In this document: positions 19,531 through 28,336 of the stretch, piece by piece
Numbering within the stretch: the first letter of the stretch is position 1
How the letters are laid out: every line of letters starts with the position of its first letter
Source: Cyanobium usitatum str. Tous
Lineage (GTDB): Bacteria; Cyanobacteriota; Cyanobacteriia; PCC-6307; Cyanobiaceae
Assembly: GCF_003011885.1 (NCBI RefSeq)
Contig: NZ_PXXO01000002.1
Location: forward strand, 181,882-245,881
DNA length: 64,000 bases
Reading direction: 5' to 3'
Program-made: the position numbers and the translations under genes
Notes under the pieces: model-generated
What the model was told of the DNA's origin: nothing
What the model saw: only the letters and a program-made list of their open reading frames with translations
Database searches by the model: none

Positions 19531-20050
19531 GCACCTGCCGCAACTGACACTGAGGCAGCAGGCCCAGCTGCTGGATTGGGCAGTGGAGCTGCAGGCTGCT
19601 CCCAATTGGGTTGGCAACCTGCCGGTGGCCCTGCTTGAGCGCTGTTGGCTGAGGCTGCGCCGCATATCACTGGAGCAGCTCGCCCTGGTGCTGCCGCCAG
19701 ATGCCAGTGCTGAAGCCCCGGAGCTGGTGCGCTATCGGGCCTGGATCGCCGCCGGACAGCCGGCCTGGTCAGCCCAGTTGCGCTGCTGGCAGGAATTCGG
19801 GCAACCGGCCTGCCAGGAGGCGCTGCGCCACTTTTGGGGTCACCAGGAGCGAGGCAACCACGGCTGGACGTTTACTGCCTATCTGGAGCTGCTTGGGACC
19901 TATAGAAACCAGTTTCAACCAGGAACCGTGCGGTCCTTGCCCCTGATCGTGCTAGCTCGCAGCGGGCAGCGGGAGCCCCATCGGCTGCACTGGCTCACCC
20001 CCCCTTTGGCCAGCCGATGCGGCACACTTGCCCCTGACTGCACAGGCTGA
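19523..20050 (+). CDS. Conserved hypothetical protein
   Basis: No named domain is recognisable in these 175 residues. They are rich in leucine, tryptophan and alanine, mainly helical by pattern, with no signal peptide or membrane segment. The ATG at 19523 overlaps the end of the CDF gene by eight bases, indicating co-translation. The next gene starts four bases after its stop. Longer readings to 19448 are less likely because they extend further into the CDF gene. Confidence 0.55.
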   Translation: MAEHLPQLTLRQQAQLLDWAVELQAAPNWVGNLPVALLERCWLRLRRISLEQLALVLPPDASAEAPELVRYRAWIAAGQPAWSAQLRCWQEFGQPACQEALRHFWGHQERGNHGWTFTAYLELLGTYRNQFQPGTVRSLPLIVLARSGQREPHRLHWLTPPLASRCGTLAPDCTG

Positions 20051-20054
20051 GGCG

Positions 20055-20564
20055 ATGGCCGACGAAACCACCCCCTCTCAATCTCGCGATGACCAGGGAG
20101 GGCGCGCCGGTGGCGGCCGCCCGCCAGGCAACCGCGAACCCGGCGGATTCCGCATCCGGCTCAGCGACAACGAGATGCGTGCCGCCAGAGCCATTCAGGA
20201 GGGTTTCGCGCTGCGCTCCACAGTGGCTGCCTTGGGCTTCGCCATTCGCACGGTGGCCCAGCTGCTCGAGGATGGAAAGCTCGACGAACTAGTCGCTCAG
20301 CAAAGGGCCCAAGCCGGTCCCCGGGGTGATGCCCCCCGCGCGGAGCGCCGGCCGGGGGGTGGCGAGAGCCGGGTGATCCGCCAGGAGCGGGCACCTCGAA
20401 TCGATCCCTTTGCTCGCCCAAGCAAGCCACCTGCTCCCGTGGCAGAGCCCATCGAGACCAACTCTGAAGAGGCTGCCGAGGACGAGCAAATCGAAGCTGC
20501 TGCCGAAGAGCTTGCCCCCGAGAGCACTGGGAGCCCCGAAAACTCTGAGAGCACCGAGAGCTGA
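20055..20564 (+). CDS. Conserved hypothetical protein with acidic tail
   Basis: The 169-residue protein has a Gly/Arg/Pro-rich disordered start, then a compact helical part (about 37-85) containing RIRLSDNEMRAARAIQEGF and TVAALGFAIRTVAQLLEDG, which resembles a small helix-turn-helix. A very acidic Glu-rich tail follows. I see no signal peptide. It lies five bases upstream of trpS, so the two are probably co-transcribed. DNA or RNA binding is only a guess from the fold-like pattern and the Arg-rich neighbourhood. Confidence 0.55.
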   Translation: MADETTPSQSRDDQGGRAGGGRPPGNREPGGFRIRLSDNEMRAARAIQEGFALRSTVAALGFAIRTVAQLLEDGKLDELVAQQRAQAGPRGDAPRAERRPGGGESRVIRQERAPRIDPFARPSKPPAPVAEPIETNSEEAAEDEQIEAAAEELAPESTGSPENSESTES

Positions 20565-20569
20565 GTCCC

Positions 20570-21598
20570 ATGGCACGGCCGAGGGTTTTGTCTGGGGTGC
20601 AACCCACTGGAGCTCTGCACCTCGGCAACTGGCTGGGCGCAATCCGTAATTGGGTTGATCTCCAGAGCAGCCACGACACCTTTTTTTGTGTGGTTGATCT
20701 TCATGCGATCACAGTTCCCCATCAGCCAGCCCAGCTCGCCGAGGACACGCTCTCAACAGCAGCTCTCTATCTCGCCTGCGGCATAGATCCCGATTGCTCA
20801 ACCGTGTTCGTGCAGAGCCACGTGAGCGCCCACTGCGAACTTGCCTGGCTGCTCAACTGCGTCACCCCACTCAATTGGCTGGAGCGGATGATCCAGTTCA
20901 AGGAAAAGGCAATTAAACAGGGAGACCAGGTGTCTGTGGGCCTGTTGGATTACCCGGTGCTGATGGCTGCCGACATCCTGCTCTACGACGCTGATCTGGT
21001 GCCAGTGGGGGAGGACCAAAAGCAGCACCTTGAACTCGCCCGCGACATTGCCCAGCAGCGCATCAACGCCCGTTTTGGCAAGCGCAATCCAGACGGTGAA
21101 GTAATTCCTGTGCTCAAGGTGCCCGAGCCCTTGATCCTGCGCGAAGGGGCCCGGGTGATGAGCCTCACTGATGGCAGCTCAAAGATGAGCAAAAGTGACC
21201 CCAACGAGGGCTCGCGGATCAGCTTGCTGGATCCGCCGGAACTGGTGGTTAAAAAAATCAAACGGGCCAAAACCGACCCCACCATGGGGCTGGAATTCGG
21301 TAATCCGGAGCGCCCGGAAGCAGACAACCTTCTGGGGCTCTACGCCCTTCTGGCCGGCAAAAGCCGCTCGCAGGCGGCCGAGCAGTGCGGCGCCATGGGC
21401 TGGGGCACTTTTAAGCCCCTGCTGGCAGAAGCTGCCGTAGAGGCCTTAAGGCCCGTCCAGCAGCGTTATCAGGAGTGGCGGCAGCAGCCAGGCGCGGTGG
21501 CTGAGGTGCTGCGCAATGGCCAACACAAGGCTGTGGCCGTGGCCGATGAGACCCTCAAACGGGTGCGGGAAACACTGGGTTTCTTGCCGCCCGCCTAG
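20570..21598 (+). CDS. trpS: Tryptophanyl-tRNA synthetase
   Basis: TrpRS charges tRNA-Trp. It is a class I enzyme, with the HIGH-type signature GALHLGNWLGAI near the N-terminus and an intact KMSKS loop (SSKMSKSDPNEGS) just beyond the middle. The 342-residue length is normal for the bacterial enzyme. It converges with the DUF2752 gene, with only 16 bp between the stops and no obvious T-tract terminator. Confidence 0.96.
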   Translation: MARPRVLSGVQPTGALHLGNWLGAIRNWVDLQSSHDTFFCVVDLHAITVPHQPAQLAEDTLSTAALYLACGIDPDCSTVFVQSHVSAHCELAWLLNCVTPLNWLERMIQFKEKAIKQGDQVSVGLLDYPVLMAADILLYDADLVPVGEDQKQHLELARDIAQQRINARFGKRNPDGEVIPVLKVPEPLILREGARVMSLTDGSSKMSKSDPNEGSRISLLDPPELVVKKIKRAKTDPTMGLEFGNPERPEADNLLGLYALLAGKSRSQAAEQCGAMGWGTFKPLLAEAAVEALRPVQQRYQEWRQQPGAVAEVLRNGQHKAVAVADETLKRVRETLGFLPPA

Positions 21599-21614
21599 GA
21601 GCTTTCTCGGCACT

Positions 21615-21968
21615 TCAGGTCGGCAAAGGCTGGCCCTGGCTCCAGCCCCAGAGCCGCAGCAGCCAGTAGCCAAATGCGAGCAGCGCTGCGGCACAGGCCA
21701 ACTGCAGCAGCCGCCGAGACGCCAGGCGGCCACCTAAAAGAGTCCAAAGCCCAAGGGCCAGCGCTAGCCCCACCAGCACCGGGCCAAAAGCGTGCCACTC
21801 CATGGCCTGGGCGAGGTCGCCATGCAGGGTCGCCAGCACGGAGCGCGTTAAGTAGCAGGTGGGGCAGGGTATGCCCGTGAGCTGACGCAGGGGGCAACTC
21901 CACAACCCCATGGGCAGCGACGCTCCAGCCGCCAGCCCCAGCAACAGCAAAAAACGTCGCTGTCTCAA
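21615..21968 (-). CDS. DUF2752 membrane protein
   Basis: The 117-residue protein has three hydrophobic segments. The DUF2752 signature is clear: LTGIPCPTCYLTRSVLATLHGDL, with a CPxC pair, then AMEWHAFGP. The function is unknown. The CPTC pair next to a membrane segment could bind metal or be redox active. It is the last gene of the three-gene minus-strand run and overlaps the TM2 gene by four bases (ATGA). Confidence 0.82.
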   Translation of the reverse strand: MRQRRFLLLLGLAAGASLPMGLWSCPLRQLTGIPCPTCYLTRSVLATLHGDLAQAMEWHAFGPVLVGLALALGLWTLLGGRLASRRLLQLACAAALLAFGYWLLRLWGWSQGQPLPT

Positions 21969-22387
21969 GGCTCCTTGTAGATCACCCGGCCCCGCTCGTC
22001 ATTGCCGACATCCAAGAGCTCAGCATGGAGCAGCCTTTGGATCTCAAAGCGCACCTGGCGACTCTCCACCCCAGCCGGCAACTCCATCTCGACGAGGGCG
22101 TCATTGAGGGTGAAGCCCAGCTCACCTCTGCGCCTAGCCAGATGAACTAGCTGCCGCTCAACCGAGAGGGTCGAGCCTGATAACACCAAAGGCCGGTTGG
22201 CCTGGTCAACCAGTTCGGGCATCAACCAAAGATCAACCAATTGGCCCACGAAGCAGAGGCCAAAAGTGAGCAACCAGAGAGTGCCGCTGAGGGGCTTGCG
22301 GTTGTAAAAGCGATGCACTCCACACACTCCCACCAGGCCTAGGGCCCAGAGGACGTAGCTCAAAGCCAGGTTGCGGCGCTCGCCCAT
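21965..22387 (-). CDS. TM2 domain-containing membrane protein
   Basis: Two membrane helices in the first 55 residues form a TM2 domain with the hallmark GVCGVHRFYNRKPLSGTLWL. The C-terminal half is soluble and looks like a small winged helix (VRFEIQRLLHAELLDVGND). The function is unknown. I set the start at ATG 22387, which overlaps the upstream DUF2605 stop by one base (TGATG). The frame is open further upstream but runs through the DUF2605 gene. Confidence 0.82.
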   Translation of the reverse strand: MGERRNLALSYVLWALGLVGVCGVHRFYNRKPLSGTLWLLTFGLCFVGQLVDLWLMPELVDQANRPLVLSGSTLSVERQLVHLARRRGELGFTLNDALVEMELPAGVESRQVRFEIQRLLHAELLDVGNDERGRVIYKEP

Positions 22388-22725
22388 CACGGCAGGGTCA
22401 CCCCATGCCGGCGCATGGCCGCCGAAAGATTCCACACCGACAACATCAGTTGATGCCAGGGAGCCAGGGTTTCCATCTCGAGGGCCATTGGTATCGGAGC
22501 CGCCTGGCGCAAGCTGGTGGCAGCGCAAAGTTCCTTGCGGGCCTGCACCAGGTGATCGCGCAGGATCAGCTGCTGGTCTTGGGGCATCACGGTGTCCGGA
22601 CAGTGATCTAGCAGCAACAAACCCCGTTCAAACCAGGAACTGAAGTCGTCGAGCAAGGACCCAAGCAGCTGATCAAGCAGGACGCCGGGGGATTCATGCT
22701 CGGGTGTTGGAGGAGAAAAACCCAT
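22387..22725 (-). CDS. DUF2605 family protein
   Basis: The 112-residue soluble, mostly helical protein resembles the cyanobacterial DUF2605 family, with a LLDQLLGSLLDDFSSWFERG helix and a conserved-looking PWHQLMLSVWNLSAAMRR near the end. The role is unknown. It is the first gene of the DUF2605-TM2-DUF2752 run and is divergent from thrS, with about 60 bp between the starts. Confidence 0.75.
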   Translation of the reverse strand: MGFSPPTPEHESPGVLLDQLLGSLLDDFSSWFERGLLLLDHCPDTVMPQDQQLILRDHLVQARKELCAATSLRQAAPIPMALEMETLAPWHQLMLSVWNLSAAMRRHGVTLP

Positions 22726-22784
22726 AGATCCAGCTTAGGAGCGCTGGGTAGGATCGACATTCGCCTTAGTTAGCCGCGCGATCA

Positions 22785-24608
22785 GTGCCCGTGAACCCAA
22801 GCAGCTCCGAGCCCGCACCGATCGCCCTGCCCAAAACCAGCGAAAGCAATCAGCTGCTGCGCATCCGTCACTCGATGAGCCATGTGCTGGCCATGGCTGT
22901 GCAGAAGCTCTTTCCCCAGGCCCAAGTCACCATTGGCCCTTGGACCGAGAGCGGCTTCTATTACGACTTCGACAATCCCGACCCCTTCACCGAGGCCGAT
23001 CTCAAGGCAATAAAAAAGGAGATGGGCAAGATCATTGGCCGGCGTCTGCCGCTTGAGCGGATCGAAGTAAGCCGCAATGAAGCCGAGGCCAGGATCAAAG
23101 CCCAAAACGAGCCTTACAAACTGGAGATCCTGGCGGGGATCCAGGAGCCCATAAGTCTTTACACCCTGGGCGAGGAGTGGTGGGACCTCTGCGCCGGGCC
23201 CCACGTAGCCAACACCAGCGAGCTCAACCCCAAGGCCTTCGAGCTTGAGAGCGTCGCCGGCGCCTATTGGCGTGGCGATGAAACCAAAGCCCAGCTGCAG
23301 CGCATCTACGGCACCGCCTGGGAAACAGCTGAACAACTGGCGGAACACAAGCGGCGCAAGGAAGAGGCCAAACGACGGGACCACAGACGCTTGGGCACCG
23401 ACCTGAATCTGTTCTCGATCGAGGATGAGGCCGGGGCTGGACTGGTGTTCTGGCATCCCCGCGGGGCGCGGATGCGCCTGTTGATCGAAGATTTTTGGCG
23501 TCAGGCCCATTTCGCAGCTGGATACGAACTGCTGTACACACCACACGTGGCTGATATCAGCCTGTGGAAGACTTCCGGCCACCTCGACTTCTATGCCGAG
23601 AGCATGTTTGGCCCCATGCAAGTAGATGAGAGGCAATACCAGCTCAAGCCCATGAACTGCCCCTTTCACGTGCTCACATACGCAAGCACCCTGCGCAGTT
23701 ACCGGGAGCTGCCAATTCGCTGGGCCGAGTTGGGCACCGTTTATCGCTACGAGCGCCCGGGTGTGATGCACGGCCTAATGCGGGTGCGCGGCTTCACCCA
23801 GGATGACGCCCACGTTTTTTGCCTACCAGAGCAGATCAGCGATGAAATCCTGCGCATCCTCGATCTCACAGAGGAGATCCTTTCCACCTTCGATTTCAAG
23901 ACCTACGAAATAAATCTCTCCACCAGGCCGGAGAAATCAATCGGCGAAGACGCAGTGTGGGAATTGGCAACCCAAGGCCTGATCGAGGCCCTCGATCGCA
24001 AAGGCTGGGCATACAAGATCGATGAAGGCGGCGGCGCCTTCTACGGTCCCAAGATCGACCTAAAGATCGAAGATGCCATCGGGCGAATGTGGCAGTGCTC
24101 CACCATCCAGCTCGATTTCAACCTGCCAGAACGTTTCGAACTGGAGTACGTAGCCGCAGATGGCTCAAGAATGCGCCCGATCATGATTCACCGGGCCATC
24201 TTCGGTTCGCTGGAGCGGTTTTTCGGGATCATGACCGAGAACTACGCCGGCGATTTCCCCTTCTGGCTGGCACCCGAGCAGATCCGGCTGCTGCCCGTTA
24301 CCGATGAGGTGATGCCCTACGCCGAGCAGCTACTGGAGCAGCTCAAGGCCGCTGGCATCCGCGCCACCCTGGACCTTTCCGGCGAGCGCCTCGGCAAGCT
24401 GATTCGCAACGGCGAGCAGATGAAAATCCCCCTGTTGGGAGTGATCGGCGCCAAGGAGGCTGAAACAGGTGCCGTGAGCCTGCGCAGCAGACGCGAAGGC
24501 GAGCTCGGCAGCGTTGCCGTGGCCAACCTGCTGGCTGCAGCAGTGACGGCAAATGCCGAGCGGGCAGCCGGCCTGGGCCTGCCGGCGGTCCCTACACCCG
24601 GTCAGTGA
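22785..24608 (+). CDS. thrS: Threonyl-tRNA synthetase without N-terminal TGS domain
   Basis: ThrRS charges tRNA-Thr. The protein begins directly with the editing domain, which has HSMSHVLAMAV and later DLCAGPHVANT supplying its His/His and Cys/His residues. The class II catalytic core contains MNCPFHVLTYAS, with the zinc-binding cysteine, and YRYERPGVMHGLMRVRGF. An anticodon-binding domain ends the protein. At 607 residues it lacks the N-terminal TGS domain seen in the E. coli enzyme. The start is GTG 22785, with GTG 22791 as an alternative. It overlaps glk by four bases. Confidence 0.95.
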   Translation: MPVNPSSSEPAPIALPKTSESNQLLRIRHSMSHVLAMAVQKLFPQAQVTIGPWTESGFYYDFDNPDPFTEADLKAIKKEMGKIIGRRLPLERIEVSRNEAEARIKAQNEPYKLEILAGIQEPISLYTLGEEWWDLCAGPHVANTSELNPKAFELESVAGAYWRGDETKAQLQRIYGTAWETAEQLAEHKRRKEEAKRRDHRRLGTDLNLFSIEDEAGAGLVFWHPRGARMRLLIEDFWRQAHFAAGYELLYTPHVADISLWKTSGHLDFYAESMFGPMQVDERQYQLKPMNCPFHVLTYASTLRSYRELPIRWAELGTVYRYERPGVMHGLMRVRGFTQDDAHVFCLPEQISDEILRILDLTEEILSTFDFKTYEINLSTRPEKSIGEDAVWELATQGLIEALDRKGWAYKIDEGGGAFYGPKIDLKIEDAIGRMWQCSTIQLDFNLPERFELEYVAADGSRMRPIMIHRAIFGSLERFFGIMTENYAGDFPFWLAPEQIRLLPVTDEVMPYAEQLLEQLKAAGIRATLDLSGERLGKLIRNGEQMKIPLLGVIGAKEAETGAVSLRSRREGELGSVAVANLLAAAVTANAERAAGLGLPAVPTPGQ

Positions 24609-25597
24609 CCACCCTTCTAGCTGGGGACATCGGCGGCACCAAGACCCTTCTCGCCCTGTATCAGCTGCAGGCCGGGGGTGAATTGAAGCTGCTGCGCAGT
24701 GAGCGCTACCAATCCGCCGACTGGGACGACCTGGCCCCAATGCTTGACAGCTTTCTGGGTGTTGGCCAGCCCACCCCAGCTGCCGCCTGCCTGGCGGTGG
24801 CAGGGCCGGTGGTGGCGGGTCAGGCCCAACTAACCAACCTTCACTGGCAGCTCGATGGCAGCCAGCTGGCTGCGGCCTCAGGTGTAGGGCGGTTTGAGCT
24901 GGTCAATGATTTCGCCGTATTGATCTACGGGCTGCCCCACCTCTCCTCAGAGCAACAGGCGCCAATACGCCCGGGGGTGGCGAGGCCGGAGGCGCCCTTG
25001 CTGGTGCTAGGTGCGGGAACGGGTCTGGGGGTGGCCTACGGGGTACCAACCCCAACTGGGCTGGTAGCGGTGGCCAGCGAGGCCGCCCACGCTGAATTCG
25101 CCCCCCGCAGCCAGCAGGAATGGGAGCTCAAACGGTGGCTAGCCCAAGAGCGGGGCCTGGAGCGAGTCTCGATCGAGCGGGTGGTGAGCGGCACGGGCCT
25201 GGGCGAAGTGGCGCGCTGGCTGCTTCACATCCGCCACCCCGGCGGAGACCATGCCCTTTCCCCGCTAGCCGAAGGGTCGGAACTGCCCGCTGCCGTGGCA
25301 GCCAGCGCTGCCCTAGGGGAAAGCCTGGCCTGCGAAGCCTTGGAGATCTGGATCGGCTGCTACGGCAGTGTGTGTGGCGATCTGGCCCTGGCGGGTCTGA
25401 GCCGGGGAGGGGTGTGGTTGGCCGGCGGCACCGCAGGAAAACTGCTGGAAAACCTGCGTTCGCCCACCTTTAACCGGGCATTCCTTAATAAAGGTCGGCT
25501 AGAGCCGGTGCTGGCAAGCATGCCGATCACGGCCGTGGTTGATCCGGCCATTGGCCAATTCAGCGCGGCCTGCCGGGCGCGCATGCTGCTGGCCTGA
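24605..25597 (+). CDS. glk: Glucokinase
   Basis: This glucokinase of the bacterial Glk family phosphorylates glucose with ATP. The N-terminal phosphate loop GDIGGTKTLLALY and the middle GAGTGLGVAYG are present, with LAGGTAGKLL near the end. The 330-residue length is typical. Its GTG start overlaps the thrS stop (GTGA), so it is translationally coupled to thrS. A separate ROK-family sugar kinase is encoded near 34 kb. Confidence 0.92.
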   Translation: MTTLLAGDIGGTKTLLALYQLQAGGELKLLRSERYQSADWDDLAPMLDSFLGVGQPTPAAACLAVAGPVVAGQAQLTNLHWQLDGSQLAAASGVGRFELVNDFAVLIYGLPHLSSEQQAPIRPGVARPEAPLLVLGAGTGLGVAYGVPTPTGLVAVASEAAHAEFAPRSQQEWELKRWLAQERGLERVSIERVVSGTGLGEVARWLLHIRHPGGDHALSPLAEGSELPAAVAASAALGESLACEALEIWIGCYGSVCGDLALAGLSRGGVWLAGGTAGKLLENLRSPTFNRAFLNKGRLEPVLASMPITAVVDPAIGQFSAACRARMLLA

Positions 25598-25624
25598 GAC
25601 ACTGGGCGCAGCAGAAGTTGTCCC

Positions 25625-26590
25625 ATGGTGCGCCCCCGGGTCGGACAAGGGGTTGAGGTTCACGTTCCCGCTACCACCGCCAATGTGGGCCCAGGCTTTG
25701 ACTGTCTGGGGGCTGCCCTGGATCTCGACAACGTCTTCCAGATGCGCTGCATCGAGGGAGGCAGCGAGCGCTTTGATCTGATTATTGAAGGCAGCGAAGG
25801 TGCCCACCTTCGCGGTGGGCCCGACAACCTGGTGTATCGCTCGGCTCAACGGGTGTGGAAAGAAGCTGGCGAGGAGCCGGTGGCCCTTGAGGCAAGAGTG
25901 AGACTGGCGGTGCCACCGGCCCGAGGTCTAGGCAGCAGCGCCACAGCGATCGTGGCTGGGCTTATCGGCGCCAATGCACTGGTGGGCGAGCCCCTCAGCC
26001 GCGAGAAGCTGCTGGAGTTGGCCATCGATATCGAAGGCCATCCCGACAACGTTGTGCCCTCCCTGGTGGGGGGACTGTGCATGACAGCCAAAGCGGCGTC
26101 CCACCGCTGGCGAGTGGTGCGCTGTGAGTGGTCGCCCCTGGTACAGGCCGTGGTGGCAATCCCCGCTATCCGGCTCACCACCAGCGAAGCAAGGCGGGCC
26201 ATGCCCAAATCAATTCCGGTGGGGGATGCGGTGATCAACCTGGGCTCCCTCACCTTGCTGCTGCAGGGGCTGCGCACCGGCAATGGCGACCTGATCACCG
26301 ATGGCATGCACGACCGCCTGCATGAGCCCTACCGCTGGGGCCTGATCCACGGTGGCAAGGCCGTGAGGGAGGCGGCCCTAGCCGCGGGAGCCTGGGGTTG
26401 CGTGATCAGTGGCGCCGGTCCAAGCCTGCTTTCCCTGTGCCCCAAACCAGCAGCCGAGAACGTCAGCAGGGCGATGGTTCGGGCCTGGCACCAAGCCGGG
26501 GTTGAGTCCCGCTCTGAGGTGCTGGCCATCCAGCAGCTGGGCAGCCGCTGGGAGCACTTGCCAGACCAGAAGCCCGCTGCCAGTGAGTAG
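25625..26590 (+). CDS. thrB: Homoserine kinase
   Basis: ThrB phosphorylates homoserine in threonine synthesis. It is a GHMP kinase. The N-terminal VPATTANVGPGFDCLGAAL and the ATP-binding loop PPARGLGSSATAIVAGL are intact, and the C-terminal WGCVISGAGPSLLSL is typical. The 321-residue length is normal. It follows glk by 27 bp. Having thrB in one run with thrS links threonine synthesis with its tRNA charging. Confidence 0.95.
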   Translation: MVRPRVGQGVEVHVPATTANVGPGFDCLGAALDLDNVFQMRCIEGGSERFDLIIEGSEGAHLRGGPDNLVYRSAQRVWKEAGEEPVALEARVRLAVPPARGLGSSATAIVAGLIGANALVGEPLSREKLLELAIDIEGHPDNVVPSLVGGLCMTAKAASHRWRVVRCEWSPLVQAVVAIPAIRLTTSEARRAMPKSIPVGDAVINLGSLTLLLQGLRTGNGDLITDGMHDRLHEPYRWGLIHGGKAVREAALAAGAWGCVISGAGPSLLSLCPKPAAENVSRAMVRAWHQAGVESRSEVLAIQQLGSRWEHLPDQKPAASE

Positions 26591-26595
26591 ATTTA

Positions 26596-26644
26596 CTCAG
26601 TCGAGCAACCAGGGCTGATAGGTTGGTTGTCGATTTGAACTGAG
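26596..26644 (+). promoter_or_regulatory. Two-part RNA hairpin between thrB and ndhD
   Basis: An outer helix pairs CTCAGT (26596-26601) with ACTGAG (26639-26644). An inner helix of eight pairs joins CGAGCAACC (26602-26610, one bulged G) with GGTTGTCG (26625-26632), leaving a 14-nt loop. No T-run follows, so it may be a processing site, an attenuator or a factor-dependent terminator rather than a classical terminator. Confidence 0.45.
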
Positions 26645-26694
26645 CCTGACTTCGGCCCTGTTCAGCGAATCACCAGATCTGCAATCGGGCCGTG

Positions 26695-28284
26695 ATGGAC
26701 GTCAACATGCCCCTGCTAGCCGCGTCCAGCCTGGGCGTTCCAGCAGCGGAATCGGCCTTTCCCTGGCTGAGCCTGATCGTGCTGCTGCCAGCAGCAGTCG
26801 CCCTGGTAATGCCCCTGCTGCCAGGAGATGGCAGCGACCCCAAGTGGCCCCGCACCCTGGCCCTCGCCACCCTGGCGATTGACCTTGGCCTGATGCTGTT
26901 CTGCTTTAGCAGGCACTTCGATGGCTCCAGCAGTGATTTGCAACTGGTGGAAAGGGTCAGCTGGGTGCCGGCCATGGGCCTGGAGTGGTCCCTGGCAGCT
27001 GATGGCCTTTCCACGCCGCTGGTGCTGCTCTCAGGCCTGGTAACCCTGCTTTCGGTGGCAGCCAGCTGGAACATCAAGACTAAAACCCGCCTCTATTTCG
27101 CCCTGATGCTGGTTCAGGCCTCAGCCCAGGGCCTGGTTTTTCTCTCCCAAGACTTTCTGCTTTTCTTCCTTGCCTGGGAGCTTGAGCTGGTACCGGTATA
27201 TCTATTAATCGCAATCTGGGGTGGCAAGCAACGTCAATATGCGGCCACTAAGTTTATTTTATATACCGCCACAGCCTCCCTGCTGATCTTGTTGAGCGGC
27301 CTTGCTCTTGCCTTCTCAGGCGACAGCTTCAGCTTCAACCTCTCAGAGCTCGCCAGCCGTTCCCCCGGTGGCACCTTTGGCCTGCTCTGTTATCTGGGCT
27401 TCCTGGTGGGCTTCGGGGTGAAATTGCCAATGTTCCCCCTCCACACCTGGTTGCCCGACGCCCACGGTGAAGCCAATGCGCCCGTATCGATGTTGCTGGC
27501 AGGGGTGCTGCTGAAGATGGGTGGCTACGCCCTGCTGCGCTTCAACGTGCAGATGCTTCCAGAGGTGCATCTGAGGTTGGCACCAGCCCTAATTGTGCTG
27601 GGCATTGTCAACATCGTCTATGGCGCCCTGAATGCTTTTGCCCAGGACAATGTCAAACGGCGAATTGCCTGCAGCTCCGTGAGCCACATGGGTTTTGTGC
27701 TGCTCGGTATTGGTGCAGTAGATGCCCTTGGCATCAGCGGCGCCATGTTGCAGATGATCAGTCATGGCCTGATCGCAGCTGCCATGTTCTTTGTTACCGG
27801 CGTGTTTTACGAACGCACCAAAACCCTTTCAATCCCCAACATGGGCGGCCTCGCCAAGGCCCTGCCGATCACCTTCGCCTTTTTCCTGGCCAGCTCTCTT
27901 GCTTCCCTTGCCCTGCCAGGCATGAGTGGCTTTGTGAGCGAGATCACGGTGTTTCTCGGCATCACCGCCAACGACGACTTCACCATCGGCTTCCGTGTGA
28001 TCGCCATCGTGCTGGCAGCGATCGGATTAGTACTAACTCCTGTTTACCTGCTCAGCCTCTGCCGCCGGGTGTTCTTCGGTCCCAGAATTCCGGCCCTAGC
28101 TGTGGTGGGCGACATGCGTCCACGGGAGCTTTTTATTGGTCTCACCCTGCTTATACCAACCCTGGCGATTGGCTTTTGGCCGCGGCTGGCAATCGATGTC
28201 TATGAGGCCTCAACCAACGCCCTAGCCCAGCAGTTGAGTGCAACTGCCCTAATTGCCATGGGCCGGGCCAGCGCCCTGGGCTAA
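26695..28284 (+). CDS. ndhD: NAD(P)H-quinone oxidoreductase chain 4 (NdhD)
   Basis: NdhD is a large antiporter-like membrane subunit of the cyanobacterial NDH-1 complex, used in respiration and cyclic electron flow. The protein has about 14 hydrophobic segments. Typical features are the lysine/glutamate proton-channel residues in [16 protein letters not shown], the segment [20 protein letters not shown] and the helix [20 protein letters not shown] take ATG 26695; GTG 26692 and ATG 26707 are close alternatives. The protein does not reveal whether it belongs to the respiratory (D1/D2) or CO2-uptake type, though the D1/D2 type seems likelier without CO2-uptake genes nearby. Confidence 0.93.
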   Translation: MDVNMPLLAASSLGVPAAESAFPWLSLIVLLPAAVALVMPLLPGDGSDPKWPRTLALATLAIDLGLMLFCFSRHFDGSSSDLQLVERVSWVPAMGLEWSLAADGLSTPLVLLSGLVTLLSVAASWNIKTKTRLYFALMLVQASAQGLVFLSQDFLLFFLAWELELVPVYLLIAIWGGKQRQYAATKFILYTATASLLILLSGLALAFSGDSFSFNLSELASRSPGGTFGLLCYLGFLVGFGVKLPMFPLHTWLPDAHGEANAPVSMLLAGVLLKMGGYALLRFNVQMLPEVHLRLAPALIVLGIVNIVYGALNAFAQDNVKRRIACSSVSHMGFVLLGIGAVDALGISGAMLQMISHGLIAAAMFFVTGVFYERTKTLSIPNMGGLAKALPITFAFFLASSLASLALPGMSGFVSEITVFLGITANDDFTIGFRVIAIVLAAIGLVLTPVYLLSLCRRVFFGPRIPALAVVGDMRPRELFIGLTLLIPTLAIGFWPRLAIDVYEASTNALAQQLSATALIAMGRASALG

Positions 28285-28336
28285 CTCACAAAGGCTTGCT
28301 GGATCGGCTGGAATGGGTTCACCAAATCACCCATCC

